A DNA stretch of 6,732 bases, taken from the NCBI GenBank assembly GCA_014729665.1, contig WJJO01000075.1, positions 1 to 6,732 on the forward strand. The letters are read 5' to 3'. This document shows, piece by piece, positions 1-5,347 of this stretch (its first letter is position 1; each line of letters starts with the position of its first letter). Under the pieces are notes generated by a model. It ran no database searches. It saw only the letters and a program-made list of their open reading frames with translations, and was not told the DNA's origin. Origin of the DNA: Caldifarciminota bacterium. Lineage in GTDB: Bacteria; Hydrothermota; Tepidihabitantia; B3-TA06. A program made the position numbers and the translations under genes.

Positions 1-1155
1 CGGGTTCATCAGAAAAACCATCTCGTATGTACCATCGTTGACGCTTTCAAAAGCCTTATCAACGTAGCGCTCGTACTTGATGTAATCCTCTATCTCTTTC
101 TTTGAGATGCCCAGGTTTTTTTCGATTACAAGGTTATGCAGTACCGATACGTCCAGGGTACGCAGTTCCGGGGCTGCATCAGGCATAACCTCGTTCATTA
201 CCGAGGAGTCTTTGAGCAGAAGAAGCCACGAACCGTCCTTACGGTAAAGCCCGAAGGCGTGCTTTCCCGCATTCTGCTTTACCTTTTCGAGGAGGTTTTC
301 ACCGGGGACTTCGGTAATATCGAAGTGTTTTGACAGTTCCGCTTTTGCAGCCGAAAAATCGGTCTTGAGCTTGATAACGTACCGGTGGGTGGGCAGAACC
401 AGCAGGCCTGGATCGAAAAGGTTCACGAGCGTCACCATGCGGTGGTTGAAGGCCTCGTTATCCGGGATATCGGTCTTTGCGTCCCGCAGATGTTCCTGCA
501 GCGCCAGGGCGGTCTCGTAGCGGTGATGACCGTCTGCAATCATTACGGGGAGTGGATTTAGCACTTCCCGTGCTTTGGCGATTACCTCGGGGTCAGTAAC
601 CTTCCAGACCCGGTGTATGCACCCGTAATCGTCGGTGGTCTCGATTATGGGCTCTTTATCCATGAACCGGGCGAACAGTCCCTCTATAGTCCTGGATTTA
701 TCGCCGTAGAGCATGAATACCTGCTCGTAGTTCTTGTTCGTCCGGGAGAACAGCTTGAACCGGTCCTCGCGAGCGCGCGAAAGGGTGCGCTCGTGGGGCA
801 AAACGACCTTGTCTTCGTACGGATGAAGTTTGAGGGCTGTAATGAATCCGGTGCGGGTGATTGGATCGGGATGATCTGCTACGATGTAGGTTTGTGTATA
901 CGGGTAGAGCGCTGGTTCGTCGTCCCTTACGATGATTTTTTCCTCTGCCCATTTACTGAAATTGTCGGTCGATTCCTTGTACCGGTCTTCTTCCCTGCCG
1001 AAGATAAGACGGACGTAGTTATGGGGATGCCGTTCGTAGTAAGTTTCCTGGAGATCCGGATCTATCTTGTCGTAGGGCTGGGTTATTACACTCGAAAGGT
1101 TATCTATCTTCTCTGGGTTGTACCGGAGTCCCTTGAACGGTCTGATAGTAGCCAT
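1..1155 (-). CDS. DUF1015 family protein (COG4198), C-terminus cut by window edge
   Basis: This is the third gene of the minus-strand operon, and its function is not established. The frame is open for 385 codons from the ATG at 1155 to the window edge. Family members are roughly 400-430 residues, so only a short C-terminal piece is missing. Family hallmarks seen in the translation are the N-terminus MATIRPFKGLRYNP, QPYD near residues 26-29, HERTLSRAREDR at 121-132, the signature ADGHHRYETAL at 207-217 and FLMNP at the edge. There is no signal peptide or membrane segment, so it is probably cytoplasmic. The start lies 3 bases after the serA stop, in the same frame, with a weak AAAGGG site inside the end of serA, which suggests translational coupling. 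Its place behind serA and an aminotransferase implies a role in serine or phosphoserine metabolism (inference). The GHHR segment resembles the ParB/sulfiredoxin/SerK phosphotransferase motif. Family assignment is secure; the role is not. Confidence 0.9.
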   Translation of the reverse strand, partial: MATIRPFKGLRYNPEKIDNLSSVITQPYDKIDPDLQETYYERHPHNYVRLIFGREEDRYKESTDNFSKWAEEKIIVRDDEPALYPYTQTYIVADHPDPITRTGFITALKLHPYEDKVVLPHERTLSRAREDRFKLFSRTNKNYEQVFMLYGDKSRTIEGLFARFMDKEPIIETTDDYGCIHRVWKVTDPEVIAKAREVLNPLPVMIADGHHRYETALALQEHLRDAKTDIPDNEAFNHRMVTLVNLFDPGLLVLPTHRYVIKLKTDFSAAKAELSKHFDITEVPGENLLEKVKQNAGKHAFGLYRKDGSWLLLLKDSSVMNEVMPDAAPELRTLDVSVLHNLVIEKNLGISKKEIEDYIKYERYVDKAFESVNDGTYEMVFLMNP

Positions 1156-1158
1156 AGG

Positions 1159-2055
1159 CTAGCCCTTTAAAACCTTAATGACCTCTTCGGCCACCTGTAT
1201 GCCTGCGCGCAGCTGACCCTCAGCGGCCTGGGCGCCGACGTGGGGTGTAAGCACGACGTTCTCGAGTTCAAAGAGCTTGTGTTCGGTAGTAGGTTCTGTT
1301 TCATAAACGTCGACGGCTGCGGCGCGCAGCTTGCCCGATTTCAGGGCCTGGTAGAGAGCTTCCTCATCAACCACCCCGCCGCGAGCGGCGTTTATGAGTA
1401 TTGCCCCGTCCTTCATCTTTGCAAGGGTGTCGGAGTTGATGATGTAGTGGGTTGAATCGGTATGAGGCAGATGCAAGGAGACGAAATCGGAGTGTGCCAG
1501 AACGTCGTCCAGGGACTTGAACTCGGCATACTCTGACGCCTCGATCACCGCGTCGTTAAAGATAACGTCCATGCCCAGGGCCTTAGCGCGCTTGGCAAGC
1601 TCGGTTCCGATGCGGCCCATGCCTACTATACCGAGGGTCTTACCGAAGAGTTCAATGCCCTTGAACTTCTTCTTGTCCCAGCGGCCCTGTTTGAGGCTTA
1701 CCGTTCCCTGACCGATATGACGGGCGGCGGCAAGCATCATCCCGAGGGCGAGTTCTGCTACCGAGATTGAGGTTGCGGCCGGGGTGTTGCGAACCTCTAT
1801 CCCCTTCTCTTTGGCAGCGTCTCTGTCCACGTTGTCAAGGCCGACACCAGCCCGGCCGATGACCTTGAGATTATCCGCGGCCTCGATTATCTCCCGGCGA
1901 ACCTTGGTCGCGGAGCGTACGATAAGTCCGTCGTACTGACCTATCTGGACCTTAAGGTCGTCTGGTTCAAGATGGTTTACAACCACTTCGAATCCTGCAT
2001 CCTTCAGTTTCTTAACTCCGTCTTCTGCAATAGGGTCGTTTACTAAAACCTTCAT
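1159..2055 (-). CDS. serA: D-3-phosphoglycerate dehydrogenase, short form without ACT domain
   Basis: An NAD-dependent D-2-hydroxyacid dehydrogenase of 298 residues, most likely oxidising 3-phosphoglycerate to 3-phosphohydroxypyruvate, the first step of serine synthesis. Visible motifs are the substrate-side GRAGVGLDN (67-75), the Rossmann glycine motif GMGRIG (145-150) with an acidic D168 at the end of the next strand (favouring NAD), and the catalytic triad R225 (in ARGG), E254 (in YETEP) and H272 (in TPHVG). The R-to-E spacing of 29 matches E. coli SerA. The chain ends right after the second half of the substrate domain, so it lacks the C-terminal ACT domain and the intervening domain of longer SerA proteins; serine feedback through ACT is therefore not expected. 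The start ATG has AGGAGG 6 bases upstream, and that site overlaps the stop codon of the aminotransferase gene 10 bases away. Hydroxypyruvate or glyoxylate reductase is the main alternative. Confidence 0.87.
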   Translation of the reverse strand: MKVLVNDPIAEDGVKKLKDAGFEVVVNHLEPDDLKVQIGQYDGLIVRSATKVRREIIEAADNLKVIGRAGVGLDNVDRDAAKEKGIEVRNTPAATSISVAELALGMMLAAARHIGQGTVSLKQGRWDKKKFKGIELFGKTLGIVGMGRIGTELAKRAKALGMDVIFNDAVIEASEYAEFKSLDDVLAHSDFVSLHLPHTDSTHYIINSDTLAKMKDGAILINAARGGVVDEEALYQALKSGKLRAAAVDVYETEPTTEHKLFELENVVLTPHVGAQAAEGQLRAGIQVAEEVIKVLKG

Positions 2056-2065
2056 TTCAATCCTC

Positions 2066-3136
2066 CTAAAGTCCGAGTGCCTCGTCGATGGCTCCCAGAA
2101 CCTCGTCGACGTCTTCAGGCTTCAAGTCACCCATGTGGGCGATTCGGAAGGTCTTCTCCTTCAGCTGCTTTCCATATCCGTTTGCAATGGCCAGTCCCTT
2201 CTCGGCAAGCTTCGAGTTCAGATCGGCGACGCTTATACCCTTGGTGTTTTTGACCACGGTAACGGTTTCGGACTCGTAGCCTTTCTCGGGAAACAGCTCG
2301 AAGTGCCTTCCGGCCCACTCGCGAACCTTTGCAGCCATCTCTGAGTGGCGCTTGTAGCGTGCCTCGACGCCTTCTTCGAGTATCCGGTCAAGCTGGTGAT
2401 CGAGTGCGTTCAGAAGGGATAGTGCAGGGGTGGAAGGGGTCTGTCCCTTGCGTTCCTCGGCGTACTTCCTCATCAGCAGGAAGTCGGTGTAGTAACCGCG
2501 GTTCTCCACGGTTGCGGCGCGTTCGTAGAACCGGTCCGAAACGGTGCAGAATGAAAGCCCCGGCGGAAGGGCAACCGCTTTCTGGGTGGATGTAAGTACT
2601 ACGTCGAACTTGTCGGCATCTATCCTGGCACCGGTGAGTGAGGATACGGCATCGACGAGGATGAAGACATCCGGGTACTTCTCGTGAACCATATCGGCGA
2701 TTTCCTCGACCGGATTCATCACGCCGGTGGATGTCTCGTTATGCGTCAGGCAAAGCACGTCGTATTTGCCGGTGGCCAGTTCCGCATCGACCATCTCAGG
2801 CTTAATCGCCTTGCCCCACTCGACCTCTATCTTTCCGCAGGGAAGACCGTTGGCCTTCGCCATCTTGTACCATCTCTCCGAGAAAGCGCCGCAGATGGTA
2901 TTGAGAACCCCCTTCTTCACGGAGTTTCGCAGTGATGCCTCCATGATAAGGGAGCCTGATGCTGTCCAGTAAAGGACGTTCTGCTTCGTTCCCAGCACCT
3001 TCTTGAGTTTTTCGATGACTCGTGTTCCCAGTTCCGAAGCCTCTTTCATGCGATGACCGAACATCGGCTTGGTCTGCGCCTCCAGAACCTCGGGCAGAAC
3101 CTCGGTGGGGCCTGGGATGAAAAGTTTCTTGTGCAT
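2066..3136 (-). CDS. Class V PLP-dependent aminotransferase (phosphoserine / serine-glyoxylate type)
   Basis: First gene of the minus-strand operon, 356 residues, a fold-type I PLP enzyme of the alanine/serine-glyoxylate aminotransferase family. Numbered from the ATG, it shows the N-terminal GPTEVLPEVLEA (9-20), GHR with H29, the phosphate-binding TASGS (58-62), D162 in LVDAVSS for the PLP ring nitrogen, the Schiff-base K186 in TSTQKAVALPPG, and R331 in FRIAHMGD for the substrate carboxylate. The neighbouring serA makes conversion of 3-phosphohydroxypyruvate to phosphoserine the likeliest job, as in the archaeal-type class V enzymes used in place of classical SerC. Serine-glyoxylate or alanine-glyoxylate transamination cannot be excluded from sequence. 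The ATG at 3136 is chosen over an in-frame TTG one codon earlier because AGGAGG lies 5 bases before the ATG but only 2 before the TTG. The stop TAG is embedded in the serA ribosome binding site, consistent with coupled translation. Confidence 0.88.
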   Translation of the reverse strand: MHKKLFIPGPTEVLPEVLEAQTKPMFGHRMKEASELGTRVIEKLKKVLGTKQNVLYWTASGSLIMEASLRNSVKKGVLNTICGAFSERWYKMAKANGLPCGKIEVEWGKAIKPEMVDAELATGKYDVLCLTHNETSTGVMNPVEEIADMVHEKYPDVFILVDAVSSLTGARIDADKFDVVLTSTQKAVALPPGLSFCTVSDRFYERAATVENRGYYTDFLLMRKYAEERKGQTPSTPALSLLNALDHQLDRILEEGVEARYKRHSEMAAKVREWAGRHFELFPEKGYESETVTVVKNTKGISVADLNSKLAEKGLAIANGYGKQLKEKTFRIAHMGDLKPEDVDEVLGAIDEALGL

Positions 3137-3186
3137 CAAATCCTCCTGTGATTCTTTAGTTTATTCATATAAATTTCTGACGCACC

Positions 3187-3208
3187 CAGATTCAAATACT
3201 TGAATCTG
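3187..3208 (-). promoter_or_regulatory. Perfect palindrome in the leader of the serine-type operon
   Basis: Two 9-base arms, CAGATTCAA and TTGAATCTG, flank a 4-base loop (ATAC on the plus strand). In the minus-strand transcript the stem can be extended by several G-U pairs. It lies about 52-73 nt after the predicted transcription start and 51 bases before the aminotransferase ATG. No T tract follows, so it is not a terminator. It may be a downstream operator or an RNA hairpin in the 5' leader. The symmetry is seen directly; the role is inferred. Confidence 0.55.
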
Positions 3209-3266
3209 AAACACGCAACCCGGTGAACAGACTTCCAGCTCAATAAGAGCAAAATCTTCTAGGACA

Positions 3267-3294
3267 AGTATAATCTAACTTATGAAGGTGTCAA
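3267..3294 (-). promoter_or_regulatory. Promoter of the aminotransferase-serA-DUF1015 operon
   Basis: On the minus strand the -35 box is TTGACA (plus 3289-3294), the spacer is 16 bases and the -10 box is TATACT (plus 3267-3272). Transcription would start near 3260, giving a leader of about 124 nt that includes the 3187-3208 palindrome. A second TTGACC sits just upstream (plus 3298-3303). No better minus-strand promoter was found between here and the gene. Confidence 0.65.
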
Positions 3295-3306
3295 CTGGGT
3301 CAATCC

Positions 3307-3334
3307 CTTAATAATCGGTTACCTGCTTATTAAG
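3307..3334. promoter_or_regulatory. Operator-like palindrome between divergent promoters
   Basis: Perfect 8-base arms CTTAATAA and TTATTAAG are separated by 12 bases, and several inner positions are also symmetric, so 22 of the 28 positions obey dyad symmetry. The site is 12 bases from the -35 box of the minus-strand operon (3289-3294) and 13 bases from the -35 box of the ferredoxin gene (3348-3353). That placement suits a dimeric regulator controlling both promoters. The regulator is not encoded in the window. Confidence 0.5.
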
Positions 3335-3347
3335 TATCCCACTGCGG

Positions 3348-3375
3348 TTGACATCATTCACGAGCTTATTATAAT
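3348..3375 (+). promoter_or_regulatory. Consensus sigma70 promoter of the ferredoxin gene
   Basis: TTGACA (3348-3353) and TATAAT (3370-3375) both match consensus exactly, with a 16-base spacer. Transcription should start near 3382, leaving a leader of only about 16 nt with the ribosome binding site AAGGAGG (3384-3390), 7 bases before the ATG. This predicts strong, probably constitutive expression unless the nearby palindrome binds a regulator. Confidence 0.8.
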
Positions 3376-3397
3376 TCACCACCAAGGAGGTTCATTA

Positions 3398-3580
3398 ATG
3401 GCCGTTAAAGTTGATCAAGAAGCATGCATCGGCTGCGGAGTATGCGCCGATATCTGCCCGCAAGTCTTCGAGATGAAAGACGATAAAGCAGTAGTCGTTG
3501 AAGGTGCTAACTGCGACGACGCAGGTTGTTGCCAGGAAGCAGCCGATTCTTGCCCAACAGAAGCTATCGCCATCGAGTAA
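3398..3580 (+). CDS. [4Fe-4S] ferredoxin, single-cluster Thermotoga type
   Basis: A 60-residue soluble electron carrier. The N-terminal motif C10-IG-C13-GV-C16-ADI-C20-P and the C-terminal C52-P match the single-cluster ferredoxin layout of Thermotoga maritima, which is also 60 residues and starts with nearly the same DxxACIGCGVC segment. By that family's known structure, C10, C13, C16 and C52 bind the cluster, while C20 forms a disulfide with a Cys in the second half. Here that partner would be C44 or C45, which are adjacent, and there is an additional C39. The second half lacks CxxCxxCxxxCP, so a second cluster is not expected. The protein is acidic, as usual for ferredoxins. It stands alone as one transcription unit between a perfect promoter and a strong terminator and is divergent from the serine-type operon. 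Redox partners cannot be told from the window. Confidence 0.93.
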   Translation: MAVKVDQEACIGCGVCADICPQVFEMKDDKAVVVEGANCDDAGCCQEAADSCPTEAIAIE

Positions 3581-3602
3581 GACAACAGGTTAAAAAAATC
3601 TC

Positions 3603-3633
3603 AAACGCGGCGGTCTTACCCCCGCGTTTTTTT
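3603..3633 (+). terminator. Rho-independent terminator of the ferredoxin gene
   Basis: Arms AAACGCGG (3603-3610) and CCGCGTTT (3622-3629) form an 8-bp stem, with a possible inner GGT/ACC pairing, followed by a run of seven T (3627-3633). It lies 22 bases after the ferredoxin stop. On the opposite strand the same stem is followed, after GAGA, by seven T, so it may also stop minus-strand transcription. Confidence 0.85.
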
Positions 3634-3663
3634 ATGGAAGGAATAACTCCTGCTTTAATAAAG

Positions 3664-3685
3664 ACCGCCCCCGGACGGGGGCGGT
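3664..3685. repeat. Very stable G/C hairpin
   Basis: Arms ACCGCCCCCG and CGGGGGCGGT are perfect complements separated by only two bases. A further CTCCTG (3647-3652) and CAGGAG (3687-3692) can pair outside it. No T tract follows on either strand, so it is not a standard terminator. It could be a copy of a dispersed intergenic repeat or the first hairpin of the candidate small RNA. Confidence 0.7.
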
Positions 3686-3716
3686 ACAGGAGGTGTTTCT
3701 GAGGAGGGCTAAGGTT

Positions 3717-3744
3717 ATTATAGTCGTCGGAAACAGCGTGTCAA
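3717..3744 (-). promoter_or_regulatory. Consensus minus-strand promoter without a downstream protein gene
   Basis: On the minus strand TTGACA (plus 3739-3744) is followed after 16 bases by TATAAT (plus 3717-3722); both boxes match consensus exactly. Further TTGAC copies lie upstream at plus 3747-3752 and 3775-3780. Transcription would run from about 3710 towards the back of the ferredoxin gene and meet the hairpin at 3603-3633. It is as good a match as the ferredoxin promoter. Confidence 0.5.
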
Positions 3745-4056
3745 GCCGTCAAATATCGGAACTAAGTATAATCCTGTCAACACCTTAGGTAATTGGTTGT
3801 ATATAAACAACTTCGCGTGTAAAAAAGGTCATTAGTTGATAAACCCGGAATCGTTGTACTTCAGGACAACGGAAATCTCAGGCAGATGTTTGTTAATGCT
3901 CAACACATCGCGGCCAAGAGGGGATGGATATCAATTTTACCATAGAGAAGAAAAAGTGGTGCTTTATCGGCAGATGTCGCAGATTATCTTTGGATTGCAA
4001 TCACCGCCTCTTTTTTTATAACACGACTACAGGAAGGGGGAACATCTTTTGTCTGT
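3745..4056. other. Intergenic stretch with no supported gene
   Basis: A/T-rich DNA with small inverted repeats only: GTTGT/ACAAC at 3796-3811 and CGTTGT/ACAACG at 3852-3871. There is a perfect GATTGCAATC palindrome at 3993-4002 and a run of seven T at 4011-4017 without a proper stem. Short open frames occur but lack well-spaced ribosome binding sites and recognisable protein content. It may be the remnant of a decayed gene or untranslated spacer. Confidence 0.5.
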
Positions 4057-4117
4057 AATTATCCCCTCCCCTGGCGGGAGGGGTGCGATCCGAAGGATCG
4101 CGGGGAAGGGGGTAATT
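4057..4117. repeat. Compound inverted-repeat element, probably a dispersed intergenic repeat
   Basis: The element is bounded by AATTAT at the left and GTAATT at the right and can fold on itself as a whole (AATT and C-rich against G-rich and AATT). Inside are two perfect hairpins in tandem: CCCCTCCC/GGGAGGGG (4063-4070 with 4076-4083, 5-base loop) and GCGATCC/GGATCGC (4085-4091 with 4095-4101, loop GAA). There is no T tract. Such C-rich/G-rich mosaic elements are often present in many copies in a genome; only one copy is in this window. Confidence 0.6.
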
Positions 4118-4315
4118 CAGGATGGATTATTATCTGCCGAAAGAAAAGAGTGATGCCCGGTGTACTCCCTAGGTGATTTGACCAATAATAGGGCAGGTTC
4201 CGTCCCTTCGTTCTCGGTATTTTTGCTTTTACCTCTGTGTCTTCTGTACATTCTCTGTTCAATCAAGAGGGAAGGTAATCCGGTAACCATCTTTTGATGC
4301 ATCTACCTGTTCGGG
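4118..4315. other. Intergenic spacer upstream of purM
   Basis: No gene is supported here. The stretch contains a degenerate TCTGT repeat (4234-4258) and small symmetric sequences near the promoter, such as CATC-TTTT-GATG (4289-4300). I see no purine riboswitch consensus. Confidence 0.5.
4231..4260. repeat. Degenerate TCTGT repeat
   Basis: TCTGT occurs at 4234-4238, 4243-4247 and 4254-4258, about every 9-11 bases; on the minus strand it reads as ACAGA units within CACAGAGG-like sequence. Similar ACAGAGGAC-type tandem stretches recur in the intergenic DNA of many bacteria. It is short and imperfect, so the call is tentative. Confidence 0.35.
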
Positions 4316-4343
4316 TTGACAACCAGGGCAATCGGTCTATCCT
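4316..4343 (+). promoter_or_regulatory. Candidate promoter of the purM operon, possibly giving a leaderless mRNA
   Basis: TTGACA (4316-4321), a 16-base spacer and TATCCT (4338-4343, 4 of 6 matches) end 5 bases before the purM ATG at 4349. Transcription would start at or next to the ATG. This fits the absence of any ribosome binding site before that ATG. The TTG inside this -35 box is also the first codon of a longer in-frame reading. Confidence 0.4.
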
Positions 4344-4348
4344 TCGAT

Positions 4349-5347
4349 ATGGACTACAAGCAAGCAGGGGTTGATATTTCCGCATTAAACAAGGTCAAGA
4401 AGCGGATCTCTCGAGCGGTCAAAGAAACCTTTACCGATAACGTCGTTACCGAATACGGACATTTCGGTGGAGGGTTTAGACTAGAAGGATACAAAAAACC
4501 GGTGCTTGTCTCCTCAACAGACAGCGTAGGAACTAAGGTCAAGGTAGCTCAGGCAGCGGGAACCTACGGAACCGTGGGAGCGGATATCGTCAATCATTCC
4601 GTTAACGATATTGCTTGTACAGGCGCACGGCCCCTTTACTTCCTCGATTATATCGCATTCTCAAAGCTTGATTCCAGCAAGGTAGCAGATATCGTTGTGG
4701 GGGTCGCAAGGGCGTGCAAAAAGGAAGGGATAGCACTTATCGGCGGAGAGACAGCACAGCTTCCCGGCGTATACAAGAAAGGTGATTTCGACCTCGTCGG
4801 AACCATCGTTGGAGCCCTCGAGGAAGGAACGATGGTAGACGGCAGGGACATAAGGTCAGGGAACGTCGCCGTAGGACTCCGTTCGTCAGGCCTTCACACC
4901 AACGGCTACTCCCTGGCCAGGAAGGTTCTATTGGACAAAAAGGATGCACCCGGACTGGATGCCCTGGTGCCCGGAACAAAGAAGACGGTTGCCCGGGCGC
5001 TTTTAGCCGTCCATAAGTCTTATCTGAACCAGATAGAGGCAGTCAGACACGTGCTCAAAGGCGCTGCCCACATCACCGGCGGGGGTTTTACAGACAATAT
5101 CTCACGACTTCTGCCTGATAACGTAGACTGTATTATCGATAAGAAGACATGGAAGCCATTGCCAATCTTCTCCTACATCCAGAAGCTTTCTGGTATTCCG
5201 GACGAGGAGGCATACCGTGTATTCAACATGGGGATAGGGATGATCTTGTTTGTTCAAGCGAAGGATGCGGAAAGAGTTGTAAAAGTTACACGAGGAAAGA
5301 TTATAGGAGGAGTTGAAAGAGGATCTGGAAAGGTGTACCTCAGATGA
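4349..5347 (+). CDS. purM: Phosphoribosylformylglycinamidine cyclo-ligase (AIR synthetase)
   Basis: Cytoplasmic purine-synthesis enzyme that closes the imidazole ring, turning FGAM and ATP into 5-aminoimidazole ribonucleotide (AIR). The 332-residue product begins MDYKQAGVDISALN, the standard PurM N-terminus. It shows STDSVGTK (56-63), GADIVNHSVNDI (77-88), GGETA (132-136), SGLHTNGYS (180-188), HITGGGF (241-247) and FNMGIGM (292-298), all in family order. E. coli PurM is 345 residues. An in-frame TTG at 4316 would add 11 residues unlike the family and has no ribosome binding site; the ATG is preferred although it too lacks one, perhaps because the message is leaderless. The stop overlaps the next gene's start in ATGA, so the two are co-transcribed and probably translationally coupled. 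No other pur gene is nearby. Confidence 0.95.
   Translation: MDYKQAGVDISALNKVKKRISRAVKETFTDNVVTEYGHFGGGFRLEGYKKPVLVSSTDSVGTKVKVAQAAGTYGTVGADIVNHSVNDIACTGARPLYFLDYIAFSKLDSSKVADIVVGVARACKKEGIALIGGETAQLPGVYKKGDFDLVGTIVGALEEGTMVDGRDIRSGNVAVGLRSSGLHTNGYSLARKVLLDKKDAPGLDALVPGTKKTVARALLAVHKSYLNQIEAVRHVLKGAAHITGGGFTDNISRLLPDNVDCIIDKKTWKPLPIFSYIQKLSGIPDEEAYRVFNMGIGMILFVQAKDAERVVKVTRGKIIGGVERGSGKVYLR

Larger units (their letters stand above)
3592..3710 (-). ncRNA. Candidate small RNA (about 120 nt), no known family
   Basis: A consensus minus-strand promoter (3717-3744) faces this stretch, and no protein gene lies in it on that strand. A transcript starting near 3710 would begin with an unpaired tail carrying two CCUCCU motifs (complements of 3702-3707 and 3688-3693). 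It would then form a 10-bp G/C hairpin (3664-3685), enclosed by a CUCCUG/CAGGAG pairing, and reach a second hairpin (3603-3629) followed by GAGA and seven U residues (complement of 3592-3598). I do not recognise 6S, SRP, RNase P or tmRNA features. Promoter, structure and T tract are seen; the existence of the RNA is inferred. Confidence 0.35.

Noticed and set aside
613..1170. Open frame of 185 codons on the plus strand
   Set aside because: It is antisense to the well-supported DUF1015 gene, matches no family I know and has no ribosome binding site. It is a codon-bias shadow.
3137..3139. TTG as the aminotransferase start, one codon before the ATG
   Set aside because: The AGGAGG site would be only 2 bases away; the ATG at 3136 has better spacing and is the stronger codon.
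3693..3788. Short plus-strand frame starting GTG after AGGAGG and ending at TAG
   Set aside because: The GTG overlaps the AGGAGG itself, the product of about 31 residues resembles nothing, and the stretch is better explained as the orphan promoter on the other strand.
3993..4017. GATTGCAATC palindrome followed by seven T, as a terminator
   Set aside because: The palindrome has no loop and is separated from the T tract by 8 bases, so it cannot form a working terminator hairpin.
3836..4021. 61-codon plus-strand frame starting with TTG
   Set aside because: No ribosome binding site, no recognisable motif, and an unusual composition.
3924..4058. 44-codon plus-strand frame starting ATG after AGAGGGG
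   Set aside because: The G-rich site abuts the ATG, the product is rich in Cys, Arg and Phe without family resemblance, and no promoter or terminator frames it.
4059..4302. Minus-strand frames of 61-67 codons across the repeat element and TCTGT repeat
   Set aside because: They translate repetitive non-coding DNA; low-complexity peptides of this sort are a common mis-annotation.
3137..4348. tRNA, CRISPR array or known riboswitch in the intergenic DNA
   Set aside because: No T-loop/anticodon pattern, no regularly spaced direct repeats, and no purine, glycine or SAM aptamer consensus could be found by eye.
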